A DNA stretch of 64,000 bases, from assembly GCA_036734105.1 (NCBI GenBank), contig DAIMZH010000012.1, forward strand, positions 9,005 through 73,004, written 5' to 3'. How positions within the stretch are numbered: the first letter of the stretch is position 1; each line of letters opens with the position of its first letter. Positions 51,221 through 59,046 of the stretch are shown here, in pieces. The notes below the pieces were generated by a model that had not been told where the DNA came from, ran no database searches, and saw only the letters and a program-made list of their open reading frames with translations. The stretch is from Azoarcus_F sp036734105. GTDB lineage: Bacteria > Pseudomonadota > Gammaproteobacteria > Burkholderiales > Rhodocyclaceae. A program made the position numbers and the translations under genes.

Positions 51221-52258
51221 ATGGAGTATCGTAAGCTTGGCAGCAGCGAACTGGAAGTCTCAGCAGTGTGTCTGGGCACGATGACCTTTGGCGAGCAGAA
51301 CGATGCCGCTTCGGCGCATGCGCAGCTTGATCGTGCCGTGGCGGCCGGTATCAACTTCATTGACACGGCCGAGATGTATGCGGTGCCGCCGCGTGCCGAA
51401 ACCTATGGGGCCACCGAGACCATCGTCGGGCAGTGGCTGAAGCGCCAGCCGCGCGATCGCATTGTGCTGGCCACCAAGGTGGCCGGACCGGCACGCAGTC
51501 TTGAGTGGATTCGCGGCGGCCCGCTGGCACTGGATGAGAGCAACATCAGCACCGCCGTCGAGGGTAGCCTGAAGCGGCTCGCTACGGATTACGTTGATCT
51601 GTATCAGTTGCATTGGCCGGAGCGCAATCAACCGATGTTTGGTCAGTGGCAGTTTGACCCGGAAAAGGAACGTGAGTGCACACCGATTCGGGTGCAGCTC
51701 GAAGCGTTGGCCCGGTTGGTGGAGCAGGGCAAGGTCCGCTATGTCGGTTTGTCCAATGAGCATCCGTGGGGCGTGATGGAGTTTGTCCGCTTGGCGCGCG
51801 AATATGGTTTGCCGCAGGTAGTATCGATACAGAATGCCTACAGTTTGCTGAACAGGGTGTTTGAGTATGGACTGTCCGAGGTTTGTCACCGCGAATGCGT
51901 CAGCCTGCTGGCCTATTCCGCTCTGGCCTTTGGCCATCTCACCGGCAAATACCTTCGTGACCCGGCGGCATCCGGCAGGTTGACCCGCTTCGAGAATTTC
52001 GGCCAGCGTTACACAGGGCAGAACGTGTTGCCTGCTACGCAAGCCTATGTCGCCATCGCGCAAAGCCATGGTCTCAGTCCGGCCCGGCTCGCGCTGGCCT
52101 GGGCCTATCACAGGCGCTGTGTCACCAGCACCATCATCGGTGCGACCACCATGGCGCAATTGGAGGAGAACATGGCAGCATGGAATGAGAGGCTGTCAGC
52201 CGACATCTGTGCAGAGATTGATGCGGTGCATCTGCGTTACACCAATCCGGCGCCTTGA
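51221..52258 (+). CDS. Aldo/keto reductase, Tas-like
   Basis: A 345-residue NADP(H)-dependent TIM-barrel oxidoreductase. The tetrad is visible: Asp and Tyr in FIDTAEMYAVPPRAETYG, Lys in LATKVAGPAR and His in YQLHWPERNQP. The extended AVPPRAETYGATE loop and the WPERNQPMFGQ segment match the Tas subgroup. ATG 51221 has AGGAG 7 bases upstream. Substrate unknown. Confidence 0.9.
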   Translation: MEYRKLGSSELEVSAVCLGTMTFGEQNDAASAHAQLDRAVAAGINFIDTAEMYAVPPRAETYGATETIVGQWLKRQPRDRIVLATKVAGPARSLEWIRGGPLALDESNISTAVEGSLKRLATDYVDLYQLHWPERNQPMFGQWQFDPEKERECTPIRVQLEALARLVEQGKVRYVGLSNEHPWGVMEFVRLAREYGLPQVVSIQNAYSLLNRVFEYGLSEVCHRECVSLLAYSALAFGHLTGKYLRDPAASGRLTRFENFGQRYTGQNVLPATQAYVAIAQSHGLSPARLALAWAYHRRCVTSTIIGATTMAQLEENMAAWNERLSADICAEIDAVHLRYTNPAP

Positions 52259-52367
52259 GCTTGGTCGTTGTCCAGGCAGACTTTGCAAGCAGCGACTGAG
52301 CCAGGCGTCAGCAAAGGCGCCGGGCGCTGCTGTGTCTGGATTGATGTCGAAACCTTTCCGGGCGCCT

Positions 52368-52763
52368 TTAGTTGCCGGTTGCTCCCGGGGGAGGCAGCAG
52401 CTCGGGTGGGATAATGATCTCGCTTGGCCCGAACGGGTTGTCTGGTGATCCGGCAGACGCTGGTGGGCGTTCGCCGGGTTGCGGCAGAAGCGAGGGTACT
52501 ACTTCCATTTCGTTCATCAGCATGTAGTCGTTCATCTCTCGCCACCCGGCAAAGACCGATGCTTTTTCCGCCTCTGGATTAAGCAGATAACAGTCTTCGA
52601 GCGAGCGACCGGAGTGTCGGCAGGCGCTGCCGATGGCACGCCCTTCGGCCTGTCGGGTGGCGGCTTCTTTTTGCGGATTCGGTATTTCCAGCAAGTCGTA
52701 AAGAAACTCGCAGCCGGTCAGCAGCGGAAGCATGAGCACTAGCAGCAGTCTCCTGGCGATCAT
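52368..52763 (-). CDS. Small lipoprotein of unknown function
   Basis: A 131-residue lipoprotein with signal peptide MIARRLLLVLMLPLLTGC and Cys18 as the lipidation site. The mature part contains two further cysteines in SACRHSGRSLEDCYLLNPEAEKA and a proline-rich tail (PPELLPPPGATGN). Not recognised. An in-frame ATG at 52802 would add 13 residues before the signal peptide. Divergent from the glycerophosphodiesterase gene. Confidence 0.62.
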   Translation of the reverse strand: MIARRLLLVLMLPLLTGCEFLYDLLEIPNPQKEAATRQAEGRAIGSACRHSGRSLEDCYLLNPEAEKASVFAGWREMNDYMLMNEMEVVPSLLPQPGERPPASAGSPDNPFGPSEIIIPPELLPPPGATGN

Positions 52764-52826
52764 GATCTTGTTGAAATTGAAGAGTGTCTGAATAGAGTTC
52801 ATAACGGCAATATACGGTGCGCCTTG

Positions 52827-53603
52827 ATGGCGATGGAGCATATTTTGAAAAAAGCACATGAAAGCGTCCAGTCCGGCTGGCCACTTGGTCGAATGCTGGC
52901 GCATCGTGGTGGCGGTAGCCTGGCTCCCGAGAATACGCTGGTGGCGCTCGATGTGGCCGCACGCTTCGCCTGCGGTGTCGAATTCGACGTCATGCTCAGC
53001 GCCGATGGCACTTTGGTAGTCATTCACGACGACACGCTGGATCGAACCACCAACGGCTCCGGACTGGTGGCTGATTGCCGCGATGCCGACCTGCTGGCGC
53101 TGGATGCCGGTAGTTGGCATGGTCCCGATTTCGTGGGTCAGGGTGTCCCCACTGCCGAGGCCTTCGTAATGCGTTGTGCGCAGCTCGGACTTCCAATGAA
53201 CATCGAGATCAAGCCGAGTGCCGGGGCTGATGTGGCGACTGGACAAGCCTTGGCTGATTTGCTCGCAACCGTGAAGTTTCAATTGCCGCCAGTGCTGGTT
53301 TCTTCGTTTTCGGAGTATGCCTTGCAGGCTTATGCTGCGCATGGCGGCGCTGCGCCCACCGGTTTGTTGGTAGAGACTGTGCCACCTGATTGGTCAAGGC
53401 GCTGCCAGGCGCTGGGGGTGGCTGCGCTGCATGCCCGCAGTGTCGGTCTTGAGGCGGCAAGCGTGGCATCCGTCAAGGCGGCTGGACTGTGGCTGGCGGT
53501 GTACACTGAGAATGTGCCAGCACGGGCCAGCCAATTGTGGGCTTGGGGGGTGGATTGTGTGATCACCGACAGACCGGACGTTCTGTCTTCGGCTGGCGCC
53601 TGA
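52827..53603 (+). CDS. ugpQ: Glycerophosphodiester phosphodiesterase
   Basis: Hydrolyses glycerophosphodiesters from phospholipid turnover to sn-glycerol 3-phosphate. A 258-residue cytosolic TIM barrel with LAHRGGGSLAPENTLVAL (catalytic His and metal Glu), VEFDVMLSADGTLVVIHDDTLDRTT (second His and metal ligands) and NIEIKPS. ATG codons at 52827 and 52833 are both usable. No signal peptide, so UgpQ-like rather than GlpQ. Confidence 0.9.
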   Translation: MAMEHILKKAHESVQSGWPLGRMLAHRGGGSLAPENTLVALDVAARFACGVEFDVMLSADGTLVVIHDDTLDRTTNGSGLVADCRDADLLALDAGSWHGPDFVGQGVPTAEAFVMRCAQLGLPMNIEIKPSAGADVATGQALADLLATVKFQLPPVLVSSFSEYALQAYAAHGGAAPTGLLVETVPPDWSRRCQALGVAALHARSVGLEAASVASVKAAGLWLAVYTENVPARASQLWAWGVDCVITDRPDVLSSAGA

Positions 53604-53710
53604 ACTTGTCGATGATCAATGTGTCCCCATGACACCTGCCGTAGCCTCTCAAAGCGCGGTACTCGGGCCTGACAAGGCTGGCGTCTTCCCAAAAATCGAG
53701 AGCCAACAAC

Positions 53711-54157
53711 ATGACAAGCTTGCGAACTACATTAACTGCGTTGAGCCTTTGTGGCATCTTTCTGAGCGTGCCGGCTGTTGCCGACCAGCCTGAGATGGTG
53801 ATGTACAAACACCCGGACTGTGGCTGTTGTGGCAAGTGGGCTGACCACATGCGCGACAATGGCTTCAAGGTCAAGGAAGTCTCCACGCTCGAACTCGCAC
53901 TGGTGAAGAGCGAGGCCGGCGTGCCGCAGGCCTTGGCTTCCTGTCACACCGCGACGGTGGCGGGCTATATCGTGGAGGGTCATGTGCCCGCTTCGGATGT
54001 GCGTCGCATGCTGGATGAAAAGCCGGATATCGTCGGCCTCTCGGCACCCGGCATGCCGCTTGGTTCGCCGGGCATGGAGGGGTCTTATCCAGCCGAGCGT
54101 TATGATGTGCTCGGCTTTGATGCCGCTGGTGGGAGTTCGGTTTTCAGCCAGCACTGA
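53711..54157 (+). CDS. DUF411 family exported metal-binding protein
   Basis: A 148-residue exported protein: signal peptide ending near VPAVADQ (residue 25), then MYKHPDCGCCGKWADHMRDNGF with a CxCC motif, and VPQALASCHTATVAGYIVEGHVP, which defines DUF411. The family is often linked to copper or other metal resistance and binds metal through these cysteines. The later MPLGSPGMEG loop is methionine-containing. It stands alone with its own upstream gap of about 107 bases. Confidence 0.9.
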   Translation: MTSLRTTLTALSLCGIFLSVPAVADQPEMVMYKHPDCGCCGKWADHMRDNGFKVKEVSTLELALVKSEAGVPQALASCHTATVAGYIVEGHVPASDVRRMLDEKPDIVGLSAPGMPLGSPGMEGSYPAERYDVLGFDAAGGSSVFSQH

Positions 54158-54224
54158 GCATCCAGCCCGACGCTTGCAACAGACATTGTCCGCTAAGGTG
54201 TGGCTGAAGGCTGCATCCGGTCGA

Positions 54225-54581
54225 TCAGAAAGTGATGACCTTGTCTGCTTCCAGCGTGGCTTGAGCGAGATCACCCAGGGTGCCGATGGACGTGCCAGGG
54301 ATGAGTGGTAGCTCAGCAATCCCGCGAGCATAGGCGCAGGTCCGGCAGACACGGATGATCACGTTTCGCGAAACCAGTTCTTCCACCATGGTTTGCAAGC
54401 CCTTTCCGGTGCCATCGACCTGATTGGGCAAACCGAGAACGGTGGCGTCGGACATCAGAAAGAGCTGAACTTCGGGAGGATCGGTGTCTACGCCGACCAG
54501 CGCAGTGGCAAGTCGCAACGCGGACAGGCAGCGCTCACTGCCATAAGGTGGTGCGTGGATGATGATGACGATTTTTTGCAT
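54225..54581 (-). CDS. DsrE/DsrF-like small protein
   Basis: A 118-residue protein with the DsrE fold: KIVIIIHAPPYGSERCLSALRLA, VQLFLMSDATVLGLPN and IIRVCRTCAYARGI, which carries two cysteines three residues apart. YchN/DsrE proteins take part in sulfur relay or sulfide metabolism; here no dsr or tus genes are near. ATG 54581 is chosen; the frame is open upstream. It follows the 118-residue unknown gene by 40 bases on the same strand. Confidence 0.78.
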   Translation of the reverse strand: MQKIVIIIHAPPYGSERCLSALRLATALVGVDTDPPEVQLFLMSDATVLGLPNQVDGTGKGLQTMVEELVSRNVIIRVCRTCAYARGIAELPLIPGTSIGTLGDLAQATLEADKVITF

Positions 54582-54621
54582 GAAATATATTCCGAAGGAT
54601 TGACGATAAAAAGCTGGCGAA

Positions 54622-54978
54622 TCAGGGGCTGGCGTCGCCGTCTGGCGGTCGCACGCCCGCTTCGTATTCTTCATACAGTGCAAGCCCAAAGGCCTTCCAG
54701 GCCGTGCCGCCATGGGTTACCTGGCCGACTTCGGCACTCTTGCGCATGTTCTGGAACATGAGCTCAGCCAACGCGAAAAGCTCGCCTGTGAGCTTCTCGG
54801 TGCGAATCGGACTGCGAACCATTCTGCCCATGGAGCCGCGCGGGCAGCTCAGGGCCTGTCGTGCCAGCGCATGCAGACGCTGCTGGTCACTCCAGTCGAT
54901 TCCCAGCGCGACGCCACGTCGACTGATCTCGCGCTCGATCTCGTCGGCGGTACGGGCAAAATCTCCAAATCCGGGCAT
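54622..54978 (-). CDS. Hypothetical soluble protein upstream of the DsrE-like gene
   Basis: A 118-residue protein, mainly helical by eye, with RTADEIEREISRRGVALGIDWSD and LTGELFALAELMFQNMRKSAE. One cysteine lies in LSCPRGS. No signal peptide or membrane segment. I do not recognise the family. Sharing strand and short spacing with the DsrE-like gene suggests one transcript. The start ATG 54978 lacks a clear ribosome site. Confidence 0.55.
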   Translation of the reverse strand: MPGFGDFARTADEIEREISRRGVALGIDWSDQQRLHALARQALSCPRGSMGRMVRSPIRTEKLTGELFALAELMFQNMRKSAEVGQVTHGGTAWKAFGLALYEEYEAGVRPPDGDASP

Positions 54979-55222
54979 GTTCTGTTAGAGGTCAGAGAGT
55001 AGTGAGGTGAATTGCAGTGCTTGATGCCGTCGAGGGTGGCACCCTCTTGCTGTTACGCGAACTTAACAGAAAAACTCACTATCGGTGATGTCTGCATTGC
55101 CCTGATGCTGGATTCCGGTGCTTTCGGAGCCTTGCCCCGAACACGACACCGGTTTGACGCCCACTCTCAAGGGCGATATCAAGGTGGGCCAAGCCGCTCC
55201 GGGCCAATGTTCCAGGAGAGAG

Positions 55223-55705
55223 TCAGGGGGCGATGCTTACAGGCCCGTTCTCTCCTTCCCTGAAAAACGTGGCGCGCGGCGTGTGTTCCTTGCAAGGTGC
55301 CATGCGGCGACCTTCATAGAGCAGTGTCCGGCCTGCATCGCCGTCGCGTGGGGAGTCATAAGTGATGGTGAGCCTGCCCTGATAGCTGTATTGAAAATCG
55401 CCCTCAAAGCGGCCGGTAACGCTGAATGTGCCGGCACCGTCGCGGCACTGCATGAGGATGCTGCGGAACATCCAGTCGCCAGTCCAGTCGCTTGGGTCAC
55501 ACGATTCAAAATTGACCAAGGGGTTGAGCAGCGGGTTTTCATCTCCGCGCTCGACACACAGTTGATAGTCCGGTTCGCGCTGCGTTTCAGCGCTGGTGTT
55601 GAGCAGCCATAAACCAGTCATGCGTTGCGGTTGTTCAATGCTTTGGCCGGCATGAGCGGCGCCGATGAGGGTGCTGGCCGAGAGGAGAAGGGAGAGGAGG
55701 CGCAT
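55223..55705 (-). CDS. DUF3617-like exported protein
   Basis: A 160-residue exported protein: signal peptide MRLLSLLLSASTLIGAAHAG, then RMTGLWLLNTSAETQREPDYQLCV, FESCDPSDWTGDWMFRSILMQC (quoted in part) and FEGDFQYSYQGRLTITYDSPRDG. The pattern of a treated-with-acid-like beta domain with paired cysteines resembles DUF3617. Function unknown. I start at ATG 55705. A gap of 244 bases upstream of the neighbouring gene at 54978 holds nothing I recognise. Confidence 0.65.
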   Translation of the reverse strand: MRLLSLLLSASTLIGAAHAGQSIEQPQRMTGLWLLNTSAETQREPDYQLCVERGDENPLLNPLVNFESCDPSDWTGDWMFRSILMQCRDGAGTFSVTGRFEGDFQYSYQGRLTITYDSPRDGDAGRTLLYEGRRMAPCKEHTPRATFFREGENGPVSIAP

Positions 55706-55817
55706 TGGATGGCTCACTATAAGATTGGAGCACTTATTCAAACAGCCTCCGGGCTGGAATGGATTGACTGGCATCAAGCGCGTGGTGCTGACCCCTGCGG
55801 CAGTCTGAGATGGCTGC

Positions 55818-56429
55818 TCAGGTGCCGAAGTAACGACCGGGCCGGTGGTTGATGGCGATGACCACATTCAGGGCCGCTGCGCCCAGAACTGACACCAGCG
55901 CCAGCATCGGCGGTACATAGGCGAGTGATGTGGCAAGAATGATGGCATCCGCGCCCATTTGAATCTTGCCAGCTCGCCAGCCCTTGCGCCGCTGCAGGAT
56001 GAGCGCCACCACACCAATGCCACCCAGGCTAGCGTGGTGGCGAAAAAGCATCAACAGGCCAACACCTGCCAGCAAACCACCGATGATTGCGGCAAACAGC
56101 GGGTGCAGCTCACCTATCGTGAAAAGGTGCGGCAACAGTTCTGAATACAGTGACAGCAAAGCCACCGAGATGAAGGTCTTGAGGGTGAATTCCCAACCCA
56201 TGGCATAGACGGCGGCAACGTAAAAGGGCAGGCTGATGATGAAATACACCAGCCCGAAGGCCATATCGGTGGCGTAATGAATGAGCAAGGCGATGCCTGC
56301 CGTGCCGCCGGTCAGCAGACCAGCATGGCGCAGAAAAACCACTGACAGGGCAACCAGCAGGGTGCCCACCAGCAGTGCCTGGATGTCCTCAAGAAGGCTG
56401 TGACGGGAGTCGGGTGAATGTGTGCTCAT
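55818..56429 (-). CDS. YitT family membrane protein
   Basis: A 203-residue membrane protein with about six helices. It has LRHAGLLTGGTAGIALLIHYAT, where the glycine-rich LTGGTAGIA is the family signature, and FRHHASLGGIGVVALIL. The C-terminal DUF2179 domain of longer YitT proteins is absent. Transport or efflux function is only presumed. ATG 56429; the DUF3617-like gene starts 112 bases downstream on the same strand. Confidence 0.85.
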   Translation of the reverse strand: MSTHSPDSRHSLLEDIQALLVGTLLVALSVVFLRHAGLLTGGTAGIALLIHYATDMAFGLVYFIISLPFYVAAVYAMGWEFTLKTFISVALLSLYSELLPHLFTIGELHPLFAAIIGGLLAGVGLLMLFRHHASLGGIGVVALILQRRKGWRAGKIQMGADAIILATSLAYVPPMLALVSVLGAAALNVVIAINHRPGRYFGT

Positions 56430-56528
56430 CGTAAGACTGACTCCGGTATGGAAGCCCGTTCTTCAGGGCAATACGCAGTTGGAATGCCCCGGCCTGCAGA
56501 CCTGTCAAGATTAGGTTGCTGCGACGGA

Positions 56529-57143
56529 TTATCCACGATTTTCCGCGTCGGGGTCTGCTGCGCAAATGGCCTGCCGATTGGCTTGCCAATCACGGGCAGC
56601 CTCAGTGCTGGTCACGATGAAGCGGGTTTTTGCGCTCGCGTAATCTTCACGAGTGGCAGCACTAGCCGCCAGGCGCAGCTTCAGCTCGCCATATTGTCTG
56701 GCGAGCTCCGGGTGTGCCCGCAGATAATCCCTGAACAACAAGCGATCCCATTCTGGCGAGTCGTGAGTGAGCATGTGTATGTGGTGGCTTCTGCGCCCAT
56801 TACCCTGGCGCTTGATGAACCAGGTGTATTCCGGGGTGACGCCGTCGCGCCAGCTTGGACGCCAGAAAAACTCGTAAGCCTGAGCTTCGAGGATTGGCGC
56901 AATTGTTTCGCGCACCTCATGCAGTGAGCGCACTTCAACCAGCATGTCCACGATCGGTTTGGCTGCAAGACCGGGCACCGCTGTACTGCCAAAGTGTTCA
57001 ATCCGTCCGATGCTGCCTTTTGGCAGGCAACTCAGCAGATGGTCGCGTTCGGCCTCAAACAATCGAGGCCAGCCCGGGTCATAAGGCGTGATCTCGACTC
57101 CTTCGCGGATCGCAAGCTCAACATGGGCAGGCCGGCTGGGCAT
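56529..57143 (-). CDS. GrpB family protein (UPF0157)
   Basis: A 204-residue nucleotidyltransferase-fold protein. Key segments are ITPYDPGWPRLFEAERDHL, RIEHFGSTAVPGLAAKPIVDMLVEV and SHHIHMLTHDSPEWDRLLFRDYLRAHP (quoted in part). The family includes fused dephospho-CoA kinases but its own activity is undefined. ATG 57143 is supported by GGGGAG upstream; the frame continues to 57263. Divergent from psd. Confidence 0.9.
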   Translation of the reverse strand: MPSRPAHVELAIREGVEITPYDPGWPRLFEAERDHLLSCLPKGSIGRIEHFGSTAVPGLAAKPIVDMLVEVRSLHEVRETIAPILEAQAYEFFWRPSWRDGVTPEYTWFIKRQGNGRRSHHIHMLTHDSPEWDRLLFRDYLRAHPELARQYGELKLRLAASAATREDYASAKTRFIVTSTEAARDWQANRQAICAADPDAENRG

Positions 57144-57317
57144 TGACAAACTCCCCATCGTTTGTGTTTTTCGGCATTTTAACCTGACAATTTTCTTGTC
57201 GACGTTCTCAGCCGTGTGTTCGTTGTCAGGCATCCTGGCCATGGTCTGCCCCGCTGCGCTCATGCTGCTGAGCCGTATCGGCTACAATGCGCATCGTTTG
57301 ACTCTGGATACTGCCGC

Positions 57318-58169
57318 ATGAACCTCGCCGAACGTCTTGCCGTTGCCGCTCAATATGCCCTACCCAAGCAGGCCTTGACCGCGCTGGCCGGCAAGCTTGC
57401 CCATATTGAAGGCGGTGGTGTGACCCGTGCGGTGATTCGCTGGTTCATCAAGCGCTACGGCGTCAATATGACCGAGGCCGCCCAGCCTGATCCTGCCGCC
57501 TATCCGAGCTTTAACGCCTTCTTCACCCGTCCCTTGCGTGACGATGTCCGACCACTCGCCTATGCCGATTTTGTGTGCCCGGTCGATGGTGCCATCAGTC
57601 AGCTCGGTGCAATCCAGGCTGACCGCATCTTTCAGGCCAAGGGCCATGACTACACGGCGACCGCCCTGCTGGGGGGCGACGCCGAACTGGCAGCACATTT
57701 TGTCGATGGCAGCTTTGCCACCATCTATCTCAGCCCGCGCGACTATCACCGCATACACATGCCGTGCTCAGGTCGGCTCACCCGCATGATTCACGTGCCG
57801 GGCGAGCTGTTTTCAGTCAACCCGCTCACCGCACGCGGCGTGCCCGGGCTGTTTGCGCGCAATGAACGTGTCGTGTGTGTGTTCGAGTCAGACTTCGGGC
57901 CGTTTGTGCAGGTGCTGGTCGGTGCCACCATAGTCGGGAGCATGGCAACCGTCTGGCATGGCACGGTCAACCCGCCACGCACCGGCAAGCTGCGTGAATG
58001 GCGCTACGGTGATGATGATGTCGTGCTGGCCAAGGGGGCAGAGATGGGGCGCTTTCTGCTTGGCTCGACGGTGGTGTTGCTGTTTCCGCGTGACACTATC
58101 GCCTTCGACGCGTCATGGGCACCCGCAGGCACAGTGCGCATGGGTGAAGCGATGGGCGACAGGGTTTGA
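57318..58169 (+). CDS. psd: Phosphatidylserine decarboxylase
   Basis: Inner-membrane pyruvoyl enzyme converting phosphatidylserine to phosphatidylethanolamine. The 283-residue proenzyme has FNAFFTRPLRDDVRP, VCPVDGAISQLG, the YLSPRDYHRIHMP segment with the catalytic His and the self-cleavage site LLGSTVV near residue 250, where Ser becomes the pyruvoyl group. ATG 57318 gives the usual MNLAERLAVAAQY. Confidence 0.95.
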   Translation: MNLAERLAVAAQYALPKQALTALAGKLAHIEGGGVTRAVIRWFIKRYGVNMTEAAQPDPAAYPSFNAFFTRPLRDDVRPLAYADFVCPVDGAISQLGAIQADRIFQAKGHDYTATALLGGDAELAAHFVDGSFATIYLSPRDYHRIHMPCSGRLTRMIHVPGELFSVNPLTARGVPGLFARNERVVCVFESDFGPFVQVLVGATIVGSMATVWHGTVNPPRTGKLREWRYGDDDVVLAKGAEMGRFLLGSTVVLLFPRDTIAFDASWAPAGTVRMGEAMGDRV

Positions 58170-58350
58170 GACTGCAAGCCGCAGCTACCTGTTCGTGATC
58201 GTTCTGACTGCTCTGCAAACGTCTGGATTCGTGTCTTCACGCCGTCCGGGTGTCGTTGGCATGGCAAATGTGGTCGGGTGCGCGCTTGTGTCGCTGACTC
58301 GCGCGGTTGGCTCTGCTCGCAGAGCCCGATAAGCTGAACTGAATCACTCA

Positions 58351-58935
58351 CTAGCCTGGTTTGCGCTTTGGACCGTCGTCGTCATGCCCGGACAAGGCGC
58401 TTAGCTCCTGGATTGCCTCTTGCGACCAGGTCACCCAGCTCTGTTCGTAGAGCATGCCGGCCTTGAGGATCAGGTGCATCACGCGTGCCTTGCGTGACAG
58501 GGGTCGGCTGGCCTCGCGGGCTTGAAAGTCCTGCGCCTCAATGGCGCGATACGCGGCCAGCTTTTGTTGGTGCAGCAGCAGCCTGCGCTTGATCTCCTGC
58601 TCCAGCCCGAGTGGACCGGCAATCGCCTCTGCACGTAGCCTTACCATCAGCTCGTCACGCAGCGGCTGCAGCTCTGCGGGTTCTGCCGCCCAGCGCAGCA
58701 ATTCTGTTCGCCCGGCGTCCTGCACGCAATAGCTGCGCTTGCGGCTGCGGTTGCCGTCTTCGTTGGCCTCGGACTGTATCCACCCCGCCTGTTCCATACG
58801 CGCCAGTTCGCGGTAGATTTGCTGATGCGTGGCTTGCCAGAAATGACCAATAGACTTGTCGAAGCGGCGCGCCAGCTCAAAGCCGGTGGCTGGTTGTTCC
58901 AAAAGTGAGGTGAGCAAGGCGTGGGAGAGCGACAT
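58351..58935 (-). CDS. PadR family transcriptional regulator
   Basis: A 194-residue PadR repressor: N-terminal winged helix (ALLTSLLEQPATGFELARRF, then HQQIYRELARMEQAGWI) and a C-terminal alpha-helical dimerisation domain. It diverges from the dienoyl-CoA reductase fusion gene, and two perfect 16-bp palindromes lie in the 111 bases between them. It therefore likely represses that gene and itself, released by a phenolic or acyl-CoA-type effector (inference). Confidence 0.9.
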   Translation of the reverse strand: MSLSHALLTSLLEQPATGFELARRFDKSIGHFWQATHQQIYRELARMEQAGWIQSEANEDGNRSRKRSYCVQDAGRTELLRWAAEPAELQPLRDELMVRLRAEAIAGPLGLEQEIKRRLLLHQQKLAAYRAIEAQDFQAREASRPLSRKARVMHLILKAGMLYEQSWVTWSQEAIQELSALSGHDDDGPKRKPG

Positions 58936-58966
58936 GGCGGAATTCTAGCAGCCTGTCAGGGCTCTT

Positions 58967-58982
58967 ATGCAACTGGTTGCAT
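58967..58982. promoter_or_regulatory. PadR operator 1
   Basis: ATGCAACTGGTTGCAT is a 16-bp inverted repeat with seven-base arms. It overlaps the -35 of the rightward promoter and is 31 bases upstream of the PadR start codon. Confidence 0.75.
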
Positions 58983-59005
58983 TGGGCTGTCCGCTCCACT
59001 ACAGT
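58977..59005 (+). promoter_or_regulatory. Promoter of the dienoyl-CoA reductase fusion gene
   Basis: TTGCAT (58977-58982) and TACAGT (59000-59005) are spaced by 17 bases. The -35 lies in the right arm of operator 1 and the -10 touches the left edge of operator 2, so bound repressor would block polymerase directly. Confidence 0.6.
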
Positions 59006-59021
59006 ATGCAACCGGTTGCAT
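59006..59021. promoter_or_regulatory. PadR operator 2
   Basis: ATGCAACCGGTTGCAT, a perfect 16-bp palindrome differing from operator 1 in one base. The centre-to-centre distance of 39 bases is close to four helical turns, so two repressor dimers would bind on about the same face. Confidence 0.75.
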
Positions 59022-59046
59022 AAAATCAAATAAAGGAGACATCAAG

